Part shown: piece by piece, positions 1 through 6,410 of the stretch
How positions within the stretch are numbered: position 1 is the stretch's first letter
How the letters are laid out: each line of letters opens with the position of its first letter
NCBI GenBank assembly: GCA_034429745.1
Contig: DAOUFY010000134.1
Span: 1-14,008 of the forward strand
Direction of reading: 5' to 3'
DNA length: 14,008 nt
Origin: JBAXBF01 sp034429745
GTDB lineage: Bacteria > Chloroflexota > Anaerolineae > Anaerolineales > DRKV01
Position numbers and translations under genes: made by a program
The notes under the pieces: generated by a model
Database searches by the model: none
What the model was told of the DNA's origin: nothing
What the model saw: the letters and a program-made list of their open reading frames with translations, nothing else

Positions 1-760
1 CCAACTGAAGCTGACCTTTGAAAATATCTGTATTTGGTTTATATCCAATAAAAATGAATATTCCGTCTGTTTTTAAACTAAATACTTCCTGAGTTTTGAC
101 ATTCTTTAGGGTTACTTCTTCAGTAAATTCTTTTCCTTGTATGTGTGTAACGACGGAATTCCAAATAAATTGGATTTTTGGATTTGCAAATGCTCTTTGT
201 TGCAAAATTGCACCAGCTCTTAATGCATCCCGTCTATGTACAATTGTAACCTTTTTAGCAAAGCGGGTTAGAAAAAGCCCTTCTTCAACCGCGCTATCCC
301 CTCCGCCAACAACAATAACCTCCTTCTCTTTAAAGAAGTGTCCGTCGCATGTTGCACAATAGGAAACCCCGCGTCCAATATATTCCCTCTCACCTGGTAC
401 ATCCAAATGCTTTGGGTCAGCTCCAGATGCAATAACCACCGCGTCAGCAAGATACTCTTTTTCTTCAGTAAAAATTCGAAATGGAGGATTGCTAAAATCA
501 ACTTTTATAGCAGAATCATACTCTAATACAGTCCCAAGCAATTGAGCTTGTTCAGTAAAAGCTTCTGCCAACATTTGACCGCTGACACCCTTGGGAAATC
601 CAGGGTAGTTTTCTATATGATAAGTTAACGCCACCTGTCCCCCTAAGGCTTTACCTGTAAGCACAACAGGGTTTAATTGAGCTCTTGCAGCATATAACGC
701 TGCGGTTAAACCGGCAGGACCTGATCCAATAATAACAATTTTTACTTTCTCTTGATTCAT
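1..760 (-). CDS. trxB: Thioredoxin reductase (C-terminus cut by window edge)
   Basis: This flavoprotein would reduce thioredoxin with NADPH in the cytosol. Translating the minus strand from the ATG at 760 gives 253 residues before the window ends. The FAD-binding GSGPAG lies at residues 12-17, the redox-active CATC at 135-138, the NADPH-binding GGGDSA at 152-157 and the NADPH phosphate-recognition HRRDALR at 175-181, in the usual TrxB order. The second half of the FAD domain (the GD motif) lies outside the window. It starts 12 bases after the stop of a second thioredoxin reductase gene, so the two are probably co-transcribed, and a purine-rich AGAGAAG precedes the start. The N-terminus is short and canonical, and both the CXXC and HRRxxxR motifs are intact. 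Family assignment is very secure; which thioredoxin it serves is unknown, since none is encoded here. Confidence 0.95.
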   Translation of the reverse strand, partial: MNQEKVKIVIIGSGPAGLTAALYAARAQLNPVVLTGKALGGQVALTYHIENYPGFPKGVSGQMLAEAFTEQAQLLGTVLEYDSAIKVDFSNPPFRIFTEEKEYLADAVVIASGADPKHLDVPGEREYIGRGVSYCATCDGHFFKEKEVIVVGGGDSAVEEGLFLTRFAKKVTIVHRRDALRAGAILQQRAFANPKIQFIWNSVVTHIQGKEFTEEVTLKNVKTQEVFSLKTDGIFIFIGYKPNTDIFKGQLQL

Positions 761-772
761 AAAATGCTTCTC

Positions 773-1771
773 TTATTGACTATGTATAGTTTGCAGATAT
801 TCTCTAATTGCTAAAGCTGCTCTAGCTCCGTCGCCAACCGCAATAGCAGCTTGGGCCGGATTATTTGCACGCACATCTCCCGCAGCAAATATGCCTTCAA
901 CAGATGTCCTCATTTTTTCATCAGTAATTATGTAACCATTACTATCTAATGCCAATAATCCTTTCAAGAATGCTGTAGCTGGACGGTAACCAACATAAAT
1001 AAACACTGCATCCGTAGGAATTTCTAACATCTCATTATTCTTTTTATCTCTTACCAAGACAGACTTAATCCTCTGATCACCCTTTATCTCAATCAATTCA
1101 TAGTTAAACATACATCGGGCTTTTGGATGGTTTAATACTCGTTCTTGATGAATCTTTTCGGCTTTTATTCTTTCACGATGTGCTAATAAGGTAATTGAGT
1201 TGACATACATGAGCAGGTATTCTGTTTCTTGCAAACCAGTATTACCGCATCCAACGACGACGACATCTTTTCCCTTATAAATCGGTCCATCGCAGGTTGC
1301 ACAATAACTGACACCCCTATTTCTAAACTCAGCTTCGCCGGGAACTCCCAATTCTTTCGGTGAACTCCCAGTGGCAACAAGCACCGACTTTCCCTTCAGA
1401 GTTTTTCCGCTCAAGGTTCTGATAAGAAAAATTGGTTTGTTGCTAAATTCGGGGCTTTCACTCTTTTCTATCGTTTCAACAGGTTCAAATTCAAGAATTT
1501 GTGCACCAAATCGTTGAGCTTGTGCTTGAAATTTTTGCATCAATTCTGAACCATCAATCCCATCTGGAAATCCGGGATAATTCTCCATTAGGTGAGTAGT
1601 AGAAATCAATCCACCAGCTGCACCTTTATCAATTAGTAATGTACTCCATCCATCGCGTGATGTATAAATTGCAGTTGTGAAACCAGCCGGTCCTGCCCCT
1701 ATGATAATAACATCATAAATCGTAGATTCATCAACTTTGACTTCTTGTGACAATGGACCAATATTAAACAT
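773..1771 (-). CDS. trxB: Thioredoxin reductase-like protein with atypical NADPH site
   Basis: A complete 332-residue pyridine nucleotide-disulfide oxidoreductase. FAD-binding GAGPAG is at residues 25-30, the CATC redox pair at C157/C160, the second dinucleotide site GCGNTG at 174-179, and a C-terminal FAAGDV. It has about 18 extra N-terminal residues compared with its neighbour. The position that reads HRRDALR in the neighbour reads HRERIK here (from residue 198), so the arginines that normally grip the NADPH 2'-phosphate are not all kept, and the second Rossmann motif ends in G instead of A. It may therefore prefer NADH or another donor; that is inference. AGGAG at 1778-1782 sits 6 bases before the ATG. 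An intrinsic terminator ends directly upstream of that site. The other reductase gene follows 12 bases after the TAA stop. Confidence 0.93.
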   Translation of the reverse strand: MFNIGPLSQEVKVDESTIYDVIIIGAGPAGFTTAIYTSRDGWSTLLIDKGAAGGLISTTHLMENYPGFPDGIDGSELMQKFQAQAQRFGAQILEFEPVETIEKSESPEFSNKPIFLIRTLSGKTLKGKSVLVATGSSPKELGVPGEAEFRNRGVSYCATCDGPIYKGKDVVVVGCGNTGLQETEYLLMYVNSITLLAHRERIKAEKIHQERVLNHPKARCMFNYELIEIKGDQRIKSVLVRDKKNNEMLEIPTDAVFIYVGYRPATAFLKGLLALDSNGYIITDEKMRTSVEGIFAAGDVRANNPAQAAIAVGDGARAALAIREYLQTIHSQ

Positions 1772-1782
1772 CGCATTCTCCT

Positions 1783-1843
1783 AAAAAGAAAAAAACTGAG
1801 TAGACCCTACGGCTAATCTTAATTCCGCTCATCTACTCAGCTT
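1783..1843 (-). terminator. Intrinsic terminator between groES and the trxB pair
   Basis: Read on the minus strand, CTGAGTAGA (1832-1840) pairs perfectly with TCTACTCAG (1796-1804) across a 27-base loop. The stem can be extended by one G-U and several A-U pairs (AAAG against TTTT). It is followed by a run of seven T, a C and five T (1783-1795). This is a typical Rho-independent terminator about 20 bases after the groES stop codon. It is odd in that its U-tract directly abuts the AGGAG of the next gene, leaving no room for a separate promoter after it. The trxB pair must depend on read-through, on a promoter hidden inside this stretch, or on antitermination. Confidence 0.85.
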
Positions 1844-1861
1844 TAGTGATCATTAGATTTT

Positions 1862-2140
1862 TTATTCTAAAACTATAGCTAAAATATCATCCGCATCCAT
1901 AATAATATGATCTATCCCCCCAATTTTTATTTCTGTGCCTGTGTATTTCGGATACATCACTTTTTGGCCTACTTTTACCTTGATATCTTCATCATCTCCT
2001 ATAGCTATAACCTCACCAGTTTGAGGCTTTTCCTTTGCGGTTTCAGGTATATAAATACCTGCGCTTGTTTGCATTTCAGATTCTTGCGGTCGAATAAGTA
2101 CTCGCGCTCCTAATGGTTGCAATTTCACTTGATCTGCCAT
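1862..2140 (-). CDS. groES: Co-chaperonin GroES (Hsp10)
   Basis: This 92-residue protein is the lid of the GroEL folding chamber; seven subunits form a ring in the cytosol. It has the family layout: LGARVLIRPQE near the N-terminus, the mobile GroEL-binding loop with SAGIYIP around residues 26-32, GEVIAIG, and the C-terminal strand DDILAIV. Length is normal for GroES (about 95). The ATG is preceded by AGGAG with 7 bases of spacing. No groEL follows; the next genes are thioredoxin reductases behind a terminator, so the usual groES-groEL pair is separated. No CIRCE element (TTAGCACTC-N9-GAGTGCTAA) was seen in the 176-base upstream gap. Confidence 0.96.
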   Translation of the reverse strand: MADQVKLQPLGARVLIRPQESEMQTSAGIYIPETAKEKPQTGEVIAIGDDEDIKVKVGQKVMYPKYTGTEIKIGGIDHIIMDADDILAIVLE

Positions 2141-2218
2141 AGATTCACTCCTTATATAAATATGGTTGTGTTATTCTTTCAGTTAGATGTATTAATGGTA
2201 AAAAAGTTATATAGAAAT

Positions 2219-2233
2219 AACATTAACAATGTT
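2219..2233. repeat. Perfect 6-3-6 palindrome upstream of groES
   Basis: AACATT and AATGTT flank a 3-base spacer in the 176-base gap between pnp and groES. It lies about 80 bases before the groES start, in an AT-rich stretch that could hold a promoter, although I could not find a convincing -35/-10 pair. Size and position would suit an operator or small hairpin. In such AT-rich DNA a 6-base arm can occur by chance, so this is only a candidate. The rest of the gap shows CATTGC repeated 9 bases apart (2286-2300) and no clear terminator for pnp. Confidence 0.3.
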
Positions 2234-2316
2234 TATCAATAATTTGAACAAATAAATATAACTCTTCAGCTGATCTTCAACGGTTCATTGCAAACATTGC
2301 ATTCGTTAGATTATAT

Positions 2317-4530
2317 TTAATGTTTTTTCTGTATGTTCCCAGCACGATGATTTGGTTTTTCTTTTGGATGATTTTGATAATCCTTACCTTTAGACATTGG
2401 CTTGTCCCGTTGAATAGCCTCTTCCGCAGTCCACCCTTCTAAAACTGCTTGACGAGATAGGCGAATTTTTCCATCTGCCTCGATTCCAGTAACCATTACA
2501 GTAATCTCATCTCCAACACGCACAACATCTTCAACGGTTCGAACTCTTTCACTATCTAGTTGGGAAATGTGTACCATTCCATCTTGCTTCGGTAAAATTT
2601 CTACAAATGCTCCAAAAGATGTTGTCCGAACAACTTTGCCAGTGTAAATTTGACCAACGCGGACAGTCTCTGTATAAGCTGCCAATCTTTCCCTGGCAAT
2701 CATTTCCCCTTCTTTATTCGAGGTAGCTATATAAACTGTTCCATCTTCACTGATATCTAAAGTAGCTCCACTTTCCTCCTGAATAGCGCGAATATTCTTT
2801 CCGCCCGGTCCAATCACCGATCCGATTTTATCAACCGGAATTTTTACCGTAAATATTCTGGGAACAAAAGGTTTAAGTTCGGAACGTGGCTCAGGCATTA
2901 CCTTTAACATTTCCTCAAGGATCAAAATGCGTGCTTCTCGCGCTTGCCCTAAAGCTTGAGACATAATTTCTTTTGAAAGTCCTTTAATCTTAATATCCAT
3001 CTGCAATGCTGTAATACCATTTGCGGTGCCAGCTACCTTAAAATCCATGTCTCCTAAATGATCTTCAACACCTTGTATATCCGTAAGGATCGCATAACGG
3101 TCTCCTTCCATAATGAGTCCCATGGCAATACCAGCTACTGGAGCTTTTATTGGCACTCCCGTGTCCATCAAAGCCAAGGTCGAAGCACACACTGACGCCA
3201 TAGAGGTAGAGCCATTCGATGATAATACTTCCGATACCAAACGCATTGTATAGGGAAATTCTGATTCTGAAGGGATCACCGGCACCAAAGCCCTCTCGGC
3301 GAGTGCACCATGTCCAATCGAACGACGCGGTGTTCTCCCTACCGGATATACTTCACCCGTAGAAAAAGGAGTAAAATTATAGTGATGAATATATCGTTTT
3401 ACCTCTTGTGGCGCCAATCCATCCAATTCCTGTGCTTCTCGAGGTGTGCCCAGTGTCGCTAAGGTTAATACTTGGGTTTCTCCTCGTGTAAATAGCCCTG
3501 ATCCATGCGCTCTAGGGCTGTAATTGACATCACACCAAATTGGCCTAATATCTTTAAGACCTCTGCCATCTGGACGGATACCTTTTTCAATAATTCTCGT
3601 TCGGACAACTTTTTTATAAACCTCAGCAAAAGCCGTGGTTATGTCCCTTTTTGTCAGGCCTTCTTCAGCGTATTCATTCAACCACTCTTCGCACAAATGA
3701 TCTTCTAGGGTTTGAATTGCTTCATTAGTTGAGGCTTTGGGTTGAGGATTTGAAAGAATTTCCTCGATTCTCATTGATACCTTATCCTCGACACGCTTAA
3801 TCAGTTCATCGCTTACTTGATATGGAACATAAGCGCGTTTTGGTTTTCCAGCCATTTGAGCTAATTCTTCCTGAGCATCAATCAAACCCTGCAATGCTTG
3901 ATGCCCAAATTCTAAGGCTTCAACAATTGTATCTTCCTTGACCTGATCAGCTCCACATTCCACCATAAGAATAGCATCGCGTGTTCCAGCCATTCTTAAA
4001 TCTAAAGCCGATTGTTTCATTTCTTTGTATGTTGGATTTATAACCAATTGCCCATCAATCAAGCCAACTCTTACTGCTCCAACTGGTCCGCCCCATGGTA
4101 TATCTGATATCATTAAAGCGGCTGATGCCGCATTTACCGCTAAAATATCCAACGGATTTTCATCATCTACTGAAAATGAATATAATAATACTTGAACCTC
4201 ATTAAAAAAGTCTTTGGGAAACAGCGGACGAATAGGACGATCACATAATCTCGCAATGAGAATGGCTTCTGTTGAAGGACGGCCCTCTCTTCTAAAAAAT
4301 GATCCTGGGATTCTTCCCCCGGCATACATTCGTTCTTCATAATCTACCGTTAATGGAAAAAAATCTGTTTCTTCTTTACTTTGCGGAGCCATAGTTGCTG
4401 TTCCAAAAACCATGGTGCCGCCCATTGTTGCAGTTACTGCTCCTCCCGCCTGAAATGCTAACTGCCCCGTTTCAAATGTGATTGTCTTTTGATGGACTGT
4501 TGCTGTAGTTTTATATAACGCTGGTTTCAT
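2317..4530 (-). CDS. pnp: Polyribonucleotide nucleotidyltransferase (PNPase)
   Basis: PNPase degrades RNA 3' to 5' with phosphate and can also add tails; it works as a cytosolic trimer. The 737 residues contain two RNase PH-like cores (about 10-145 and 315-550) around an all-alpha linker. The active-site stretch with D490, D494 and D496 (GVEDHLGDMDFK) is present. A KH domain with GPGG at 574-577 and an S1 domain at about 624-697 (SFGAF, GMVHIS) follow, then a basic tail of about 40 residues rich in K and H. All domains of a full-length PNPase are present. AGGAG lies 5 bases before the ATG. It follows rpsO by 149 bases that hold several hairpins, an arrangement reminiscent of the autoregulated E. 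coli rpsO-pnp operon. Confidence 0.98.
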   Translation of the reverse strand: MKPALYKTTATVHQKTITFETGQLAFQAGGAVTATMGGTMVFGTATMAPQSKEETDFFPLTVDYEERMYAGGRIPGSFFRREGRPSTEAILIARLCDRPIRPLFPKDFFNEVQVLLYSFSVDDENPLDILAVNAASAALMISDIPWGGPVGAVRVGLIDGQLVINPTYKEMKQSALDLRMAGTRDAILMVECGADQVKEDTIVEALEFGHQALQGLIDAQEELAQMAGKPKRAYVPYQVSDELIKRVEDKVSMRIEEILSNPQPKASTNEAIQTLEDHLCEEWLNEYAEEGLTKRDITTAFAEVYKKVVRTRIIEKGIRPDGRGLKDIRPIWCDVNYSPRAHGSGLFTRGETQVLTLATLGTPREAQELDGLAPQEVKRYIHHYNFTPFSTGEVYPVGRTPRRSIGHGALAERALVPVIPSESEFPYTMRLVSEVLSSNGSTSMASVCASTLALMDTGVPIKAPVAGIAMGLIMEGDRYAILTDIQGVEDHLGDMDFKVAGTANGITALQMDIKIKGLSKEIMSQALGQAREARILILEEMLKVMPEPRSELKPFVPRIFTVKIPVDKIGSVIGPGGKNIRAIQEESGATLDISEDGTVYIATSNKEGEMIARERLAAYTETVRVGQIYTGKVVRTTSFGAFVEILPKQDGMVHISQLDSERVRTVEDVVRVGDEITVMVTGIEADGKIRLSRQAVLEGWTAEEAIQRDKPMSKGKDYQNHPKEKPNHRAGNIQKKH

Positions 4531-4551
4531 TTGATCTCCTGTCTATTTAAA

Positions 4552-4580
4552 CATAAAAAACCAGGAAATACACCTGACTT
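4552..4580 (-). terminator. Weak terminator-like hairpin before pnp
   Basis: On the minus strand AAGTCAGG (4573-4580) can pair with CCTGGTTT (4558-4565) across a 7-base loop, with two G-U pairs, and the descending arm runs into six T (4555-4560). It lies about 22 bases before the pnp start codon. The stem core is only four strong pairs, so termination would be partial at best. It could tune the ratio of rpsO to pnp transcripts, or act as a processing or protein-binding site in the pnp leader. Confidence 0.45.
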
Positions 4581-4618
4581 GTAAGAACATTCATACTATT
4601 GTGTGTCTCCTGTTTGAT

Positions 4619-4673
4619 GTTGTGTTTTTTAGTTCACCCCTTAAATTAAACACAACCTATTTTAAAAGGTGAA
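4619..4673 (-). promoter_or_regulatory. Two mutually exclusive hairpins in the rpsO-pnp gap
   Basis: In the minus-strand RNA, UUCACCUUUUAAA (4661-4673) can pair over 13 positions with UUUAAGGGGUGAA (4633-4645), with 11 Watson-Crick and two G-U pairs. The two wobbles would be C-A mismatches on the plus strand, so the fold favours the coding-strand transcript. A second stem pairs GUUGUGUUU (4648-4656) perfectly with AAACACAAC (4619-4627). One arm of each stem lies in the other's loop, so they compete or form a pseudoknot. The E. coli pnp leader carries an RNase III-cut hairpin used for PNPase autoregulation; a comparable role here is inference. Confidence 0.55.
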
Positions 4674-4679
4674 ATATAC

Positions 4680-4955
4680 CTAGGTTTTTCTACGAATATT
4701 TAGTGATTCCGTGAGAGCTAAATACCGTTGATAGTCTGTTCGACGAATATAGTTTAACAAGCGACGTCGGCGCCCTACCATTTTTAACAATCCACGCCGT
4801 GAAGACTCATCGTGTTTATGAGTACGTAAATGTTCCGTTAGTTGTTGAATTCGGGTTGTAAGTAATGCTACCTGTACCGCAGGTGACCCGGTGTCTTTTT
4901 CGTGTCTAGCGTATTCCTTAACAATATTTGTTTTTTCTTCCTTTTCTAAAGCCAT
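4680..4955 (-). CDS. rpsO: 30S ribosomal protein S15
   Basis: S15 binds the central domain of 16S rRNA early in small-subunit assembly. The 91-residue product matches the family from end to end: MALEKEEK, HEKDTGSP, QVALLTTRI, LTEHLRTHKHD, SRRGLLKMVGRRRRLLNYI and RYLALTESLNIRR. The usual GSPEVQ reads GSPAVQ, a small departure. The gene ends in TAG, which shows that TAG is a working stop codon in this genome. It is the first gene after a strong promoter and is followed by pnp, the widespread bacterial order. The start fits the family, although the Shine-Dalgarno sequence is unusually far away. Confidence 0.97.
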   Translation of the reverse strand: MALEKEEKTNIVKEYARHEKDTGSPAVQVALLTTRIQQLTEHLRTHKHDESSRRGLLKMVGRRRRLLNYIRRTDYQRYLALTESLNIRRKT

Positions 4956-4967
4956 GACGTCTGCTTT

Positions 4968-4972
4968 CTCCT
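4968..4972 (-). promoter_or_regulatory. Distant Shine-Dalgarno of rpsO
   Basis: AGGAG is the only good ribosome binding site ahead of rpsO, but 12 bases separate it from the ATG, against 5 to 7 for its neighbours pnp, groES and the upstream trxB. No in-frame ATG, GTG or TTG lies between them, and the S15 N-terminus fits the ATG at 4955. The spacer contains the palindrome GACGTC. The long spacing may lower initiation or reflect control of this mRNA. Confidence 0.6.
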
Positions 4973-4991
4973 TATATTTTTATTTTTTATT

Positions 4992-5048
4992 ATTGACAAG
5001 CAGTTTCACCATACTAGCAGAGAAAAACCACCAGTAGGTCAAGTCAAT
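4992..5048 (-). promoter_or_regulatory. Structured 5' leader of the rpsO mRNA
   Basis: The predicted rpsO transcript begins at about 5048, at the foot of a nested hairpin. The outer stem pairs AUUGAC (5043-5048) with GUCAAU (4992-4997). The inner stem pairs ACCUACU (5033-5039) with AGUA-U-GGU (5008-5015), leaving one bulged U. The apical loop is GU-rich. Ribosomal protein S15 represses its own mRNA through leader structures in several bacteria, but those structures differ between groups and I cannot match this one to a described class. The coincidence of fold and predicted transcript start is the main support. Confidence 0.5.
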
Positions 5049-5054
5049 GTTCTT

Positions 5055-5082
5055 ATTATACCAGAACAAATAAAAAAGTAAA
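5055..5082 (-). promoter_or_regulatory. Extended -10 promoter of rpsO-pnp
   Basis: On the minus strand TTTACT (5077-5082) is followed after 16 bases by a perfect TATAAT (5055-5060), with the TG of an extended -10 (TGGTATAAT) just before it. Transcription would start near 5048-5049. This is the best sigma-70-type promoter in the window. It lies between the HD-domain gene and rpsO, so rpsO-pnp need not depend on the upstream operon. Confidence 0.8.
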
Positions 5083-5091
5083 GGTTAGATT

Positions 5092-5679
5092 TTATTCGTT
5101 TTTTCCATCTAAGCCTAATTCAGGAGCAATCCTGCGCATTGCCTGAATTACATTGCCAACATGTTCCCAAAGGTCAATACCCAACTCTTCAGCCCCGCGG
5201 GCAATCTCCTCGCGATTTGCGCCGGCAGCAAAAGCTTTATCTTTCCATTTTTTCTTTACCGAACTCACTTCCAAATCATACAACGACTTCGAGGGTCTTA
5301 CAAGAGCAACAGCCGTGATTAATCCGCAAATTTCATCACAAGCATACTACGCCTTTTTCATTAAGCTATCACGCGGTTCATTTGTATGATCAGCATGACT
5401 TAAAACCGCTTTGATGATCTCCTCCGGTACACCCAATTCTCTTAAGATTGACGCTCCTTTTTGGGGATGTTCTTCCAACGTTGGATGAATTTCCCAATCG
5501 AAGTCATGCAATAATGCAACGGCTCGCCACAACTCAACATCTTCGTTGAATTTTTCAGCATAAAAAGCCATAGCTGCTTCCACCGCTAAAGCATGGTGTA
5601 TCAGACTTTCGCTTTTTACATATTTATTCAAGATAGACATCGCCACATCTCTGGTAATTATTTTTTCTTGTTCAGGCAT
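5092..5679 (-). pseudogene. HD-domain hydrolase interrupted by in-frame TAG
   Basis: The reading frame from ATG 5679 (AGGAGG upstream) to TAA 5092 spans 195 codons and is open apart from one TAG at 5347-5349 (codon 111). The first 110 residues hold the HD metal-binding pattern: HH at 28-29, H58-D59 in LLHDFD, and SHADH at 94-98. After the TAG the same frame continues with YACDEICGL, VRPSK, and SVKKKWKDKAFAAGANRE, which I know as the conserved second half of this family of small HD proteins. Relatives carry ALYA where this gene reads A-stop-YA, so a leucine codon TTG changed by one base to TAG is the simplest origin. No ribosome binding site precedes the second half. The substrate of these proteins is not established. 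It could be a recent pseudogene, a base error, or a read-through product. Confidence 0.82.
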
Positions 5680-5726
5680 TCATCCTCCTTTTGGTTTTAA
5701 TGTTTACCTATAAACTATCAATATAT

Positions 5727-6392
5727 TCAATAAATAATCGGTTCATTCATCCCGAGGATAGGTTTTGGTCTGTTGACATTAATCTCCCATACAGCTACTA
5801 AAGTTGCAATTTTTTCGCGGATATCCCAAAAAGTCCTCAATCTTTTTGAATATTGATGTCCAGTTGCTTCTACCCCAATCGCATTTATCCCTAATTCCCT
5901 GCATAGATATAACGCTCTTGGCAGATGAAATCTTTGGGTTACGATAATTGCGTCATCAACGTTGAATATATGTTTAGCTCGAAAACATGTATCATAAGTT
6001 CTGAAACCCGCATAGTCTAATACAATATCATCTTCAGGAACACCTAATTGAACCGCAAACCGCCGCATTGCTTCCGGCTCGTTATAGTGTTCAACACTGT
6101 TATCTCCACTCATCAATAGTTTCATCACCTTTCCTTGCTGATATAACGCTACTGCCGTGGTTATTCGGTCTTGCAAAACATGGGTTGGCGTTCCGTCTCT
6201 CCTCAATCCTGCCCCCAATACAATAGCTATTGGTTTAGAAGGTGCTTTTTCAATTGTATAAATCATCCCTTCTGTTGAGTGTATTTGAGAACGTATAATA
6301 CTAGACCATTTCAACAAAGCAATACCAACTGCTCCTAATGAAATGAATGTTATCAATATTTTTGATGATGTTCGTCGAATTGGAAATTTCAT
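5727..6392 (-). CDS. SanA/YdcF-family membrane protein (DUF218)
   Basis: A 221-residue protein with a basic N-terminus and one membrane segment at about 11-29, so the rest most likely faces the outside. The DUF218 motifs are clear: IVLGAG at 57-62, SGDN at 95-98, YNEP at 103-106, DYAGFRT at 126-132 and TQRFH at 152-156. The pattern GDN-YNEP-DYAGFRT-TQRFH is that of the SanA branch. SanA of E. coli affects envelope barrier function and vancomycin sensitivity; the biochemical activity of the family is not settled. It starts 18 bases after mltG and is followed after 47 bases by the HD gene. The neighbouring MltG also acts on the cell wall, which supports an envelope role. Confidence 0.88.
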   Translation of the reverse strand: MKFPIRRTSSKILITFISLGAVGIALLKWSSIIRSQIHSTEGMIYTIEKAPSKPIAIVLGAGLRRDGTPTHVLQDRITTAVALYQQGKVMKLLMSGDNSVEHYNEPEAMRRFAVQLGVPEDDIVLDYAGFRTYDTCFRAKHIFNVDDAIIVTQRFHLPRALYLCRELGINAIGVEATGHQYSKRLRTFWDIREKIATLVAVWEINVNRPKPILGMNEPIIY

Positions 6393-6410
6393 GCCAATAT
6401 TTTATCACAC

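Noticed and set aside
1796..1862. T-box or known riboswitch in the groES-trxB gap
   Set aside because: At under 90 bases and without conserved T-box or riboswitch cores, the segment is explained by a terminator hairpin.
2141..2316. CIRCE or other heat-shock operator upstream of groES
   Set aside because: No TTAGCACTC-type arms are present; the only palindrome (2219-2233) has different sequence and size.
5092..5283. A separate small gene of 63 codons starting at TTG 5283
   Set aside because: It is the in-frame continuation of the HD-domain gene after its TAG and has no start signals.
4680..5349. Reassigned stop codon (TAG or TAA read as an amino acid)
   Set aside because: TAG ends rpsO and the methyltransferase at the proper family length and TAA ends several other complete genes, so both act as stops.
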